From Acidimicrobiaceae bacterium (GTDB lineage: Bacteria; Actinomycetota; Acidimicrobiia; Acidimicrobiales; Aldehydirespiratoraceae): a stretch of DNA of 43,052 nt. The translations under genes were made by a program, and so were the position numbers. Below, piece by piece: positions 16,893 to 24,632 of this stretch. The stretch covers positions 1 through 43,052 of the forward strand of contig VXYK01000066.1 of assembly GCA_009845995.1 (NCBI GenBank), read 5' to 3'. The notes beneath the pieces were generated by a model. That model saw nothing but the letters and a program-made list of their open reading frames with translations. It made no database searches and was not told where the DNA came from. How positions within the stretch are numbered: position 1 is the first letter of the stretch; each line of letters opens with the position of its first letter.

Positions 16893-17806
16893 GACGCGAG
16901 CTCGTTCCACGATCGGTATTTCGGGTTCTTGCCCCTTACAACCTCGGCATACGCCTCCGCAATGGCTTTGGTGGCCGGACCCGGACAGGGGATGGCGCGA
17001 TCGTCAACCGAGTTCACCGCGCTCACTTCCGCGGCGGTACCGACAACGAATATCTCGTCAGCGATATATAGGTCGCTGCGGGTCATTTCCCCCACCGAAA
17101 TGTCGATTCCCATGTCATCAGCAAGTGCGGCCACGGTGTCCTGGGTGATTCCTTTCAAAGCGCCCGCCGAGGTTGGCGGGGTGAGAACCGCATCACCGAG
17201 ACCCACGAAGATGTTCTCACCGCTGCACTCAGAAACTAGACCAGCGCCGTTGAGCATGATCGCCTCGTCGTAACCCGCGGCCAGAGCTTCCATTTTCGCC
17301 AAGGTCGAGTTGGCGTAGTTGCCGGTGGTTTTGGACGCGGGCGGCATGATGTTGTGGTCGTGGCGCTTCCACGACGAGATCTTCATGCGCACACCCTTGG
17401 TTGCGGCGTCATCACCGAGATATGCACCCCAGGGCCAGGCAGCAATGGCGATATCGGTCTTGCAGTGTTCGATCGACAGGCCCATCTCGCCATAGCCGAA
17501 ATAAGCGATCGGGCGTAGATAACAACTGCTCAACCCTGTGTCGGCGACGACGTCCTTGCATGCTTGGATGATCTCGGGAATCGAATAGGGCATCGGCATA
17601 TTCAGGATTCGGGCCGAGTTGAAGAGGCGCTCGATGTGCTCGGTGAGCCGAAAAATGGCCGGTCCGTCAGCGGTCTCATAGGCACGAATACCTTCAAATA
17701 CGCCAGTCCCGTAGTGCAGTGTGTGGGAGAGCACATGGGTCTGCGCTTGGTCCCACGGCACCATCTCGCCGTTCATCCAAATGTGGGGGGTGGGGGTGAT
17801 GGGCAT
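16889..17806 (-). CDS. ilvE: Branched-chain amino acid aminotransferase
   Basis: 305 aa from ATG 17806, which has TAGGAGG just upstream overlapping the leuB stop region. Fold type IV PLP aminotransferase signatures are seen: HIWMNGEMVPWDQAQTHVLSH, LHYGTGVFEGIRAY, RLTEHIERLFNSARIL, SSWKRH with the PLP-binding Lys region, EAIMLNGAGLVSECSGENIF, and GITQDTV. It interconverts Leu, Ile and Val with their 2-oxo acids. It is the middle gene of leuB-ilvE-cimA: 8 nt after leuB and sharing ATGA with cimA, so translation is probably coupled. Confidence 0.95.
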   Translation of the reverse strand: MPITPTPHIWMNGEMVPWDQAQTHVLSHTLHYGTGVFEGIRAYETADGPAIFRLTEHIERLFNSARILNMPMPYSIPEIIQACKDVVADTGLSSCYLRPIAYFGYGEMGLSIEHCKTDIAIAAWPWGAYLGDDAATKGVRMKISSWKRHDHNIMPPASKTTGNYANSTLAKMEALAAGYDEAIMLNGAGLVSECSGENIFVGLGDAVLTPPTSAGALKGITQDTVAALADDMGIDISVGEMTRSDLYIADEIFVVGTAAEVSAVNSVDDRAIPCPGPATKAIAEAYAEVVRGKNPKYRSWNELAS

Positions 17807-17814
17807 TGTGCCTC

Positions 17815-18825
17815 CTACAGGCGAGCGGCGATGACATCGCCTATTTCTGTGGTTGATCCGCTTAGGGAATCGGGGTCTTTGCAAGCCTTGCGAATCCTCT
17901 CAGCAGCCTGATCCTCTCCGAGATGGTCGAGCATCAGCGCGCCGGACAATATGGCCGCTGTCGGGTTGGCTTTACCGGTACCGGCGATATCGGGAGCCGA
18001 TCCATGAACGGGCTCGAACATCGAGACTCGCCCGGGATGCAAGTTGGCCGACGCTGCGAATCCGATACCGCCGCTCACGGCGCCGCCGAGGTCTGTCAGG
18101 ATGTCGCCGAAGAGGTTGTCGGTGACGATGACGTCGTAACGCTGCGGATCATCCACAAAGTAGATGCAGGCCGCGTCGACGTGGTTGTAGGCCGTTTCGA
18201 CTCCTGGGTACTCGTCGGCCACTTCGTTGAAGGTCCGTTCCCAAAGGTCGCCTGAGAAGGTCAACACGTTGGTCTTGTGAACCAGAGTCAGGTGTTTGCG
18301 CCTCCTCGACGCCAACTCGAAGGCGTACCGAACACAGCGTTCCACGCCCAGCCGGGTGTTGACCGATCCCTGCGTGGCGATCTCATGAGGGGTGTTCTTG
18401 CGCAGAAACCCGCCTTCGCCAGCGTAAGTGCCCTCTGTGTTCTCGCGGATGACGACAAAGTCGAACTCCGTGTCTTCGCCACCCGACATGGGGCTGGTAT
18501 TGGCACTGTCGGGCCCACAACTGAAGGGCCTGAAGTTGACGTAAAGATCGAGGTCGAAGCGCATCTTGAGCAGAAGTCCTCGCTCTATGACTCCGGGCGG
18601 GACGTCGGGCGTTCCGACCGCCCCGACATAGATCGCGTCGAGCGTGCGCCATTCATCGACGATCTCATCGGTCAGCACAACACCGTCTTTGAGATACCGG
18701 CTGCCGCCGAGGTCGTAGTTGACCGCGTCGATTTCGACGCCGGCCGCGGCAATGACTTTCAAGCCCTCGGCGATGACTTCGGGGCCGATGCCGTCTCCGC
18801 CCACTATTCCCACTCGATGGGTCAT
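17815..18825 (-). CDS. leuB: 3-isopropylmalate dehydrogenase
   Basis: 336 aa, the short actinobacterial LeuB type. Markers are VGIVGGDGIGPEVIAEG at the N-terminus, VIRENTEGTYAGEGG, the metal-site segment VTDNLFGDILTDLGGAVSGG, and EPVHGSAPDIAGTGKANP. It oxidises and decarboxylates 3-isopropylmalate in leucine synthesis; in organisms with CimA the same enzyme can act on 3-methylmalate in the citramalate route. Tartrate or homoisocitrate dehydrogenases are close relatives, but the operon with ilvE and cimA argues for LeuB. The 5' region carries a leader peptide and terminator hairpin, see 18858-18952. Confidence 0.94.
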   Translation of the reverse strand: MTHRVGIVGGDGIGPEVIAEGLKVIAAAGVEIDAVNYDLGGSRYLKDGVVLTDEIVDEWRTLDAIYVGAVGTPDVPPGVIERGLLLKMRFDLDLYVNFRPFSCGPDSANTSPMSGGEDTEFDFVVIRENTEGTYAGEGGFLRKNTPHEIATQGSVNTRLGVERCVRYAFELASRRRKHLTLVHKTNVLTFSGDLWERTFNEVADEYPGVETAYNHVDAACIYFVDDPQRYDVIVTDNLFGDILTDLGGAVSGGIGFAASANLHPGRVSMFEPVHGSAPDIAGTGKANPTAAILSGALMLDHLGEDQAAERIRKACKDPDSLSGSTTEIGDVIAARL

Positions 18826-18857
18826 ATTGTTCTTCTCATTCGCTGGCTGTCGGGGAC

Positions 18858-18887
18858 AAAAGAAAACCGTCCACCGAAGTGGACGGT
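18858..18887 (-). terminator. Intrinsic terminator in the leuB leader (attenuator)
   Basis: On the minus strand ACCGTCCAC (18887-18879) pairs with GTGGACGGT (18874-18866) around a TTCG tetraloop, followed by TTTTCTTTT (18866-18858). This is a textbook Rho-independent terminator, placed 33 nt ahead of the leuB ATG and after a BCAA-rich leader peptide. It could also serve as the end of the upstream SDR transcript, but its place after the leader fits attenuation better. Confidence 0.85.
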
Positions 18888-18890
18888 CGG

Positions 18891-18914
18891 GCGCACGCCA
18901 CTACGGGCGTGCGC
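18891..18914 (-). promoter_or_regulatory. Leader hairpin overlapping the leader-peptide stop codon
   Basis: GCGCACGCC (18914-18906) pairs perfectly with GGCGTGCGC (18899-18891) around a 6-nt loop. The stem begins at the last base of the leader TAG stop, so a ribosome on the last Ile codons would cover the 5' arm. AGTGG across the loop and 3' arm (18902-18898) can pair with CCACT at the terminator's 5' side (18882-18878), a weak candidate antiterminator. Confidence 0.65.
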
Positions 18915-18952
18915 TAGGCAATAATTACGATCAACGGGCCGTGTGATCCCAT
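18914..18952 (-). CDS. BCAA leader peptide MGSHGPLIVIIA
   Basis: A 12-codon frame: ATG at 18952-18950, then Gly-Ser-His-Gly-Pro-Leu-Ile-Val-Ile-Ile-Ala and TAG at 18916-18914. Five successive codons specify Leu, Ile, Val, Ile and Ile (TTG ATC GTA ATT ATT), just before a hairpin and an intrinsic terminator and 88 nt ahead of leuB. This is the classic setting of ribosome-mediated attenuation: low charged Leu/Ile/Val tRNA stalls the ribosome on these codons and changes leader RNA folding. The ATG lies 6 nt after TACACT, so the leader mRNA may be leaderless; a purine-rich AGGGGG lies further upstream. Too short for normal gene calling. The call rests on codon content plus position. Confidence 0.78.
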   Translation of the reverse strand: MGSHGPLIVIIA

Positions 18953-18958
18953 GAGTCA

Positions 18959-18987
18959 AGTGTACCCCCTGCATCATCGGTCGTCAT
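18959..18987 (-). promoter_or_regulatory. Putative promoter of the leader-leuB-ilvE-cimA unit
   Basis: On the minus strand ATGACG (18987-18982; TGAC matches the core of TTGACA), a 17-bp spacer, and TACACT (18964-18959, fits TANNNT), then 6 nt to the leader ATG. It overlaps the 3' end of the upstream SDR gene. Confidence 0.5.
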
Positions 18988-19816
18988 CTGCAATTCCAGG
19001 CGTTACGGAGTCGAGTTGGGCGAGATACTTCTTTCGGCCGCGTTCTCCGATGCGATTGAAAAAGGGGATGAGTCGCGGAATCAGAGACGGGGTCCACAGC
19101 GCAGCACGTGCGGAAAGGCTTTCGTGATAGGGGACATAGAGCTCGAGCTTGGGTTTGTCGAGGGCTCGTTCGTACGCGTCGGCCACATCGTCGACGCTCT
19201 TCACAGCGCTCAGGAAGTTGAGGGCGCTGCCGCCCGAGCGCGCCTCGTGTTGCAGCATCGGAGTGTTGACCGCTGTGGGATAGATCCCGCTGATCGCCAC
19301 GTTAGTGTGAGCGACCTCTGAGTTGAGAGCCGCGAGAAACGCGCGCAAACCTGCCTTGGCCGCTGAGTACGGAGCAGACGCCGGCAACGGGCAGATTCCC
19401 CCCATGGACACGGTGGCCATTATGTGACCAGTGTTGCGACCGATGAAGACGCCCAGCGCAGCGCGAATCAACTGCATGGGACTGCGCAACAGAACGGCGA
19501 AGTGAAGATCAATTTCCTCGGCGCTCAGATCGGCGACGTCACCGGGGATGACCACGCCGGCGTTGCACACCAGAACATCGAGATCATCCCTCCACTCGCC
19601 GGTGATCCGCTCACACAATTCTCTGGTGCTCTGCTCTTCTGCGAGGTCGCAGCCCACCGCCGTGACCGGACCGCCGATATCAGCAGCGGTACGCTCAGCT
19701 AGTTCGGGCGTGCGATCGACCGCGATTATCTTGAATCCCCGCTTGGCGAACCGACGGGCCACCTCGGCTCCGATGCCCGACGCAGTACCGGTGATGAGCG
19801 CGGTGCTGCGAGTCAT
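18974..19816 (-). CDS. SDR family oxidoreductase
   Basis: 280 aa. It begins ALITGTASGIGAEVARRFAKRG with the cofactor loop, then LVCNAGVVIPGD, the catalytic Ser in ATVSMGG, and YSAAK as YxxxK. The C-terminal extension (PFFNRIGERGRKKYL) is seen in SDRs of actinobacterial lipid-type gene sets. The ATG overlaps the stop of the FMO gene upstream as ATGA, so the two are translationally coupled and probably act on the same substrate: oxygenation followed by alcohol/ketone conversion. Its 3' end contains the putative promoter of the leuB leader. The exact substrate is unknown. Confidence 0.88.
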   Translation of the reverse strand: MTRSTALITGTASGIGAEVARRFAKRGFKIIAVDRTPELAERTAADIGGPVTAVGCDLAEEQSTRELCERITGEWRDDLDVLVCNAGVVIPGDVADLSAEEIDLHFAVLLRSPMQLIRAALGVFIGRNTGHIMATVSMGGICPLPASAPYSAAKAGLRAFLAALNSEVAHTNVAISGIYPTAVNTPMLQHEARSGGSALNFLSAVKSVDDVADAYERALDKPKLELYVPYHESLSARAALWTPSLIPRLIPFFNRIGERGRKKYLAQLDSVTPGIADDDR

Positions 19817-21123
19817 CGCCGCGAGTTCTCGGTGAGGCCGACTTTCGCCTTCACCTTGTCCAGGAGCTTCAGATACGTATTCACTTCGACATAGTTGGAG
19901 TGCCGGTCAGAATCAACGTAGCGGTGACCGGCCTTCAAGTCGGGATGGTCCGTGGCTTTCAGGTGCCGGAATGCTTGCGCGGTCGCCGATCCCTCAGCCG
20001 CAGTGGCATCGGCAACAATGAGTTCAGCCATCTTGTCGAAGTTGTCGTAGGCGGCCGACGCGAACTCGATGAAACCCAGAGCGGCAAGATTCAGGTGACT
20101 CCGCGAGAAGATCCCCAGGTAAAGCTCAGGGCGGCCGCCTTTGACCGACAGCACGCCGGGTTCCAGAAACGGAATCGCGTGCTGATAACCGGTTGCCGTG
20201 ATCACCAGGTCGATCTGTTCGCGGCTGCCGTCGACAAAGACGACATGGTCTCCGTCGAAACGCTCGACGTCGGGTTTTGCGATGCAGTCGCCGTGGCCCA
20301 GGTAATGAAGCACTTGGGTGTTCATCAAAGGATGAGACTCGAAAATCCGGTGGTCGGGTTTCGGCAGACCGAAACGGCGCAGATCACCGTTGATCATTCT
20401 CAACATCAGGCCGAAGACCCTGACCTCCAGCCAATGCGGCAGCGATGGGCCTTGCGACGCAAAAACGTCAGAAGGCATGCCGATGATGTGCTTGGGGATG
20501 AAGTGGTAGCCGCGGCGCACACTCAGAAACGCCTGTTCAGCACTGAACGAGGCGTCACAAGCGATATCCGCGCCGGAGTTGCCGGCCCCGACCACCAGAA
20601 CTCGTTTCCCTTCGAACTCGCTCGGGGACCGATAACTGACCGCATGACGAACAACGCCGTTGAACTCCCCGGGCCAACTCACCAGATTCGGCACCCAGGT
20701 GACGCCGTTGGCGCAAACCAGATAACGGCAAACACTCACATCACCGCTGTCGAACTGAAGTTCCCAGAGTCCGTCTTCAGTCAGAACAGCTCGTTCGATC
20801 GCTACACCGAAACGAATGTTGCGGCGTAGATCGAACTCGTCGGCAAACGATCGTATGTAGTCGAGCAGCTGGCGATGGTCGGGGTAGTCCGGGTAGTCGT
20901 CGGGCATCGGATAATCCGCGAAACCCGAGAGGGTTCGCGACGAGATGAAATGCGCCGACTCATAGATCGGTGAGCCCGCAGCGTCGATATCCCAAATACC
21001 GCCGACATCAGTGTTGCGCTCAAAAACCTCGAAGCTCGCTGAAGTTGCACCGAGTCGCCGCGCCAATATGAGTCCCGCCGGTCCTGCTCCCACCACACCC
21101 ACGTCAAGAATCGGATTCGACAC
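19813..21123 (-). CDS. Flavin-containing monooxygenase
   Basis: 436 aa. A start at GTG 21123 is favoured because GGAGG lies 6 nt upstream; ATG 21126 is the alternative. The FAD Rossmann motif is VGAGPAGLILARRLG, the NADPH motif VLVVGAGNSGADIA, and the FMO-type fingerprint FNGVVRHAVSY (FxGxxxHxxxY) lies between. SSRTLSGFADYPMPDDYPDYP is also characteristic of FMOs. Such enzymes oxygenate N, S or ketone carbon; the substrate is open. The coupled SDR gene downstream suggests a shared pathway. Divergent from the epoxide-hydrolase-like gene. Confidence 0.9.
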   Translation of the reverse strand: MSNPILDVGVVGAGPAGLILARRLGATSASFEVFERNTDVGGIWDIDAAGSPIYESAHFISSRTLSGFADYPMPDDYPDYPDHRQLLDYIRSFADEFDLRRNIRFGVAIERAVLTEDGLWELQFDSGDVSVCRYLVCANGVTWVPNLVSWPGEFNGVVRHAVSYRSPSEFEGKRVLVVGAGNSGADIACDASFSAEQAFLSVRRGYHFIPKHIIGMPSDVFASQGPSLPHWLEVRVFGLMLRMINGDLRRFGLPKPDHRIFESHPLMNTQVLHYLGHGDCIAKPDVERFDGDHVVFVDGSREQIDLVITATGYQHAIPFLEPGVLSVKGGRPELYLGIFSRSHLNLAALGFIEFASAAYDNFDKMAELIVADATAAEGSATAQAFRHLKATDHPDLKAGHRYVDSDRHSNYVEVNTYLKLLDKVKAKVGLTENSRR

Positions 21124-21248
21124 CATCACCCTCCAGCAGTGGCACGACAGCTACCCGGCACCTGTGTAGTCTCGCCGACACTTCGATACTGTGCTCGGCT
21201 CGCCAAAGTTCTATTGTCGCAGTCGCAACGACCGACACAGGAGCGCCG

Positions 21249-22328
21249 ATGCCCGAAAATCACGTCATTGAGTCTCTTCATGTCGTCACCGCGGGGCTGC
21301 GCTTTCACTACCTGGCGGCCGGGGACCACGACGCGCCTCCGGTCGTGCTGCTGCACGGGTTTCCGCAAACTTCACACATGTGGCGCCATCAGATCCCCGT
21401 GCTCGCCGAGCACTATCGCGTACTTGCCCCCGACACTCGAGGTTACGGCGGGACCGACAAACCCCGAGTGCGGGTAAGCCGTGACCTGCTTGCACGCGAC
21501 ATCGTCGATTTCATCGACGCACTGGGTGTTGACCACTGCTGCCTGGTCGGGCACGACTGGGGCGGGATCATCGCATTCAAAGCCGCTTTGGAGTATCCAG
21601 ACCGATTCCGTCGCCTCGGACTCGTGGACACGTTGTGTTCGGTGTGGATCCCGTGGGGGATCCACGGCTACTGGTTCAAGTGCGAACCCGAAGCCGAACA
21701 GTTCTGGGAGCGTTACGCAAGCGAGTTCATTACCTCCATCTTCGGCGGTGCCGAAGCCGGCTATGGACCACCGCCCCACTCGCCGTGGAAACGACCGGCC
21801 AGTGACGCAACAGCACAGGACCCGGCCGAGGCCATGTCTGGGTGGGATCCGACAAAATACTGGACCGCAGAAGACGTGGAGCACTTCCGGTCCGCGTTCG
21901 ACCAACCCGATGCGCTGTTCCACGCAGTCTCGTATTACCGCGACGCTTTACCGTTCCACCTCCCCGATGCCGACGGCAGCCTCGTCTACAGGACACCGGC
22001 GCAGATAACCGAAATGTGGAACCACCCAGACCAGATATTCGCACATCCCGATTTCGGAAAGTTCCCAGTCTTCGCACCCGAGGACCTGGGTCGTACTTAC
22101 CCCCATCCAGCGCTGTTCTTGTACTCGGCGTTCATGGTGCCGCAAGCCTTCGTCGATGGCTCCCCCAACGACGACCAAGTCCCCAGCGGCAATCCTTACG
22201 CGGATTCTTTCATCGGACACTTCCCCGATTATCGTGCCCGCCATGCGAGCTGCGGTCATTTCATCTGCGAGGAAGACCCGCAACGAACCAACGAAGTGCT
22301 CCTAGCTTTCCTCGCCGGTCACATCTGA
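21249..22328 (+). CDS. Alpha/beta hydrolase, epoxide hydrolase / dehalogenase-like
   Basis: 359 aa. The oxyanion segment HGFPQTSHMW, the nucleophile elbow VGHDWGG with Asp as nucleophile (typical of epoxide hydrolases and haloalkane dehalogenases), and the C-terminal CGHF with the catalytic His are seen. The cap region is long and rich in Trp, Pro and Tyr (about 130-260). The Asp nucleophile argues for an epoxide or C-halogen substrate rather than an ester. AGGAG lies 5 nt before the ATG. It is divergent from the FMO-SDR pair, whose product could be an epoxide or hydroxylated compound; this link is only contextual. Confidence 0.85.
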   Translation: MPENHVIESLHVVTAGLRFHYLAAGDHDAPPVVLLHGFPQTSHMWRHQIPVLAEHYRVLAPDTRGYGGTDKPRVRVSRDLLARDIVDFIDALGVDHCCLVGHDWGGIIAFKAALEYPDRFRRLGLVDTLCSVWIPWGIHGYWFKCEPEAEQFWERYASEFITSIFGGAEAGYGPPPHSPWKRPASDATAQDPAEAMSGWDPTKYWTAEDVEHFRSAFDQPDALFHAVSYYRDALPFHLPDADGSLVYRTPAQITEMWNHPDQIFAHPDFGKFPVFAPEDLGRTYPHPALFLYSAFMVPQAFVDGSPNDDQVPSGNPYADSFIGHFPDYRARHASCGHFICEEDPQRTNEVLLAFLAGHI

Positions 22329-22354
22329 GCAGCCGCGGCCCGGCCCAATCACGC

Positions 22355-22360
22355 TAGATT
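22355..22360 (+). promoter_or_regulatory. Putative -10 box (TAGATT) for greA
   Basis: TAGATT ends 7 nt before the greA ATG, consistent with a leaderless or near-leaderless transcript. No clear -35 hexamer. Confidence 0.45.
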
Positions 22361-22367
22361 TTTTGGA

Positions 22368-22838
22368 ATGGCGAACGTCCAGCAGCTTTCACAGACGGCT
22401 TTTGATCGCCTCAAAGCCGAACACGAAGACTTGACCACCCGCGGCCGCATCGAGCTCTCCCAGAAAATCGAGGCAGCCCGCGCTCTCGGCGACCTTTCAG
22501 AAAACGGCGACTATCACGCGGCCAAAGAAGAAAAAGGGAAAATGGAAGGGCGGATCATGCACCTCGCCCACGTCATTGAGAACGCGGTGATCGTGGAGGC
22601 GAGCAACAACGGCAGCACGGTAGGCGCTGGTTCTATCGTTTCGGTTGTGTTCGAAGGCGACAGCCAGCCCGAGAAATATCTTGTCGGGTCGATCGAAGAA
22701 AAACCCGAAGATCTGATGGTGGTGTCGCCGGCTTCTCCAATGGGCGCGGCGCTTCTTGGATCCGCGATCGGCGATGTTGTCGAATATGAAGCACCCACCG
22801 GCATGTCGCTCAGGGTCTCTGTAGTCGAGATCGAGTGA
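22368..22838 (+). CDS. greA: Transcription elongation factor GreA
   Basis: 156 aa, normal length. The N-terminal coiled coil carries the acidic tip motif as GDLSENGDYHAAKEEK, which reaches the RNA polymerase active site through the secondary channel to stimulate cleavage of backtracked RNA. The C-terminal FKBP-like domain has VGSIEEKPED and SPMGAALLGSAIGDVVEYEAP. It acts in the cytosol with RNA polymerase. It stands between a hydrolase and an acyl-CoA ligase gene, each with its own likely promoter. Confidence 0.96.
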   Translation: MANVQQLSQTAFDRLKAEHEDLTTRGRIELSQKIEAARALGDLSENGDYHAAKEEKGKMEGRIMHLAHVIENAVIVEASNNGSTVGAGSIVSVVFEGDSQPEKYLVGSIEEKPEDLMVVSPASPMGAALLGSAIGDVVEYEAPTGMSLRVSVVEIE

Positions 22839-22867
22839 CCGGTTACTGCCACCGGTCCAGGGTCCGC

Positions 22868-22873
22868 TACGGT
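22868..22873 (+). promoter_or_regulatory. Putative -10 box (TACGGT) for the acyl-CoA ligase gene
   Basis: TACGGT ends 7 nt before ATG 22881, the same leaderless-type layout as several other genes here. Confidence 0.45.
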
Positions 22874-22880
22874 CCCAGGA

Positions 22881-24566
22881 ATGTCGCTTCGAGATGATGT
22901 GCTCCAGGGGCTGACTGGCCCCGACGGTTATTTCCCGGTACAGGTCGAAAATGTCTTGGGCTTTGACGTGCCCGTTTTAGCGAATCGACGGAAATCCCTA
23001 AGAGACTTCGTCGAAGGTTGTCGAGCACACGGTGACCACGAGTTCTTGGTGCTTGACGACAGGCGCATTACCCACGACCAGTTCGTCGATCTCGTAGCCG
23101 CCGAAGCCGCCGCATTGAGCGCCGATCACGGGATCTCCAAAGGAGACCGCGTTGGAATCCTGGCCGCCAATTCGCCCGATTGGGTGGTCGCTTATTTCGC
23201 GCTGGTGAGTTCCGGGGCGATCGTGGCGCTCTACAACGGTTGGTGGACGCCCGATGAGATCGTCCATGCCACCGAGTTGACAACACCGAAGTTGATCCTC
23301 GGCGACGAAAAGCGGCTTGCGCGTGTGCCAGATTCGGTTTCGGCCCCGCTCGTCGACATGGACTCCGAACGCCCGAGGCTCCAACGCGATGTCGGCGCGC
23401 ACGAGATGCCGACAGTGGAATTGGTTGAGGACGATCCCGTATCGATCTTTTTCACCAGCGGTACGACCGGCCGCGCCAAAGGGGCAACGGCCAGCCATCG
23501 GGGTCTGGTCGGTTTCGTTGAGATTCAGATGCTCAACGGCGCGGTCAGGTTCATGCAGGCCGCCGCAGAAGCCGAAGCCGCCGGACAACCACCGCCCCCA
23601 CCGTCGGGCGGCCCGCCCATCGTCATGATGACCTCGCCGCTGTTTCACGTTTCGGGGCTGTCGGGTTCGACCCTCATCAACATGGTCGCGGGCGGGACTC
23701 TGATCTTCCGCACCGGTCGTTTCGATCCCGCAGCGGGTCTGCGGCTCGTTGAGAAGGAACGCATCACCGTGTGGAGTTTGATCGGCTCAATGGGGCCTCG
23801 TGTTCTCGATGAAGCAGCGAAGGGACTGACCGACACTTCCAGCTTGACCAACGTCGGCTTTGGCGGCGCACCCGTCAGCCCCGATTTGGCTCAAAGGGTT
23901 CGTGACATTCTCCCCACCACGGCGGCCAACGTCGGCATCGGTTACGGCTCGAGCGAGACCGTTGGTGTGGTCGCCTCCCACGGCGGCGCCGATATGAAAG
24001 CCCGACCTGAAGCTGCCGGGTGGGTCCTACCGACAATGCAAGTCGAGATTCGAGACGACGACGGCACGGCTCTACTCGACGGCGAAAACGGACACATCTG
24101 GGTCAAAAGCGCCTACACGATGCTCGGTTATTGGAACGACGACAAAGCTACCGCCGAGACCATCGACGAAGACTTCTGGCTCGACACCGGCGACATCGGA
24201 CGGCTCGAAGACGGGGTGTTGACGATCGACAGCCGAGCCCGCGACATGATCCTCCACAACGGTGAGAACGTGTACCCGATCGAGGTCGAGTATCGCATCG
24301 AAGACCATCCCGCAGTGTCAGAGGTCGCCGTCTACGGGCTTGACGATGAGCTGACCGGCCAGATCGTGGCCGCGTCCGTGGTGCCCATGCCTGGGGCTGC
24401 ATTGTCTGAAGACGAGTTGCACGCCTGGGTTGCCAAATCCTTGGCTCCTTACAAAGTTCCCACATCGTGGGAGATTCGCAGCGAACGGCTGCCCCGCAAC
24501 GCCGCAGGAAAAGTGGTGAAAGACGCTCTCAGCGGTCAACGCGAGTTCACAGCTCACGACGACTGA
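22881..24566 (+). CDS. AMP-binding acyl-CoA ligase (FadD-like)
   Basis: 561 aa. The ANL superfamily core motifs are complete: FFTSGTTGRAKGA for ATP phosphates, GYGSSETVG, LDTGDIGRLEDG, the hinge region DMILHNGENVYPIEVE, and the C-terminal catalytic Lys in NAAGKVVKD. It should activate a carboxylic acid as acyl-AMP and pass it to CoA. The substrate could be a fatty, aryl or cyclic acid; a Pro-rich insert (about 230-245, with PPPPPSGG) breaks the usual N-domain. The neighbouring oxygenase and CoA-transferase genes would suit a role in lipid or xenobiotic breakdown. Confidence 0.9.
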   Translation: MSLRDDVLQGLTGPDGYFPVQVENVLGFDVPVLANRRKSLRDFVEGCRAHGDHEFLVLDDRRITHDQFVDLVAAEAAALSADHGISKGDRVGILAANSPDWVVAYFALVSSGAIVALYNGWWTPDEIVHATELTTPKLILGDEKRLARVPDSVSAPLVDMDSERPRLQRDVGAHEMPTVELVEDDPVSIFFTSGTTGRAKGATASHRGLVGFVEIQMLNGAVRFMQAAAEAEAAGQPPPPPSGGPPIVMMTSPLFHVSGLSGSTLINMVAGGTLIFRTGRFDPAAGLRLVEKERITVWSLIGSMGPRVLDEAAKGLTDTSSLTNVGFGGAPVSPDLAQRVRDILPTTAANVGIGYGSSETVGVVASHGGADMKARPEAAGWVLPTMQVEIRDDDGTALLDGENGHIWVKSAYTMLGYWNDDKATAETIDEDFWLDTGDIGRLEDGVLTIDSRARDMILHNGENVYPIEVEYRIEDHPAVSEVAVYGLDDELTGQIVAASVVPMPGAALSEDELHAWVAKSLAPYKVPTSWEIRSERLPRNAAGKVVKDALSGQREFTAHDD

Positions 24567-24632
24567 GGCAGGCTTCGCGCACCGTATCCTGAGACAAGGC
24601 AACCGAGTAGTTCAACGAAACGAGATCTGGCC

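Noticed and set aside
18858..18887. Hairpin with T-tract as a plain terminator of the upstream SDR gene only
   Set aside because: Possible, but it lies after a BCAA-rich leader peptide and a second hairpin and just before leuB, which a simple 3' end does not explain; kept as attenuator.
19900..20829. 309-codon frame antisense to the FMO gene
   Set aside because: Low-complexity composition and full overlap with a well-supported flavoprotein gene.
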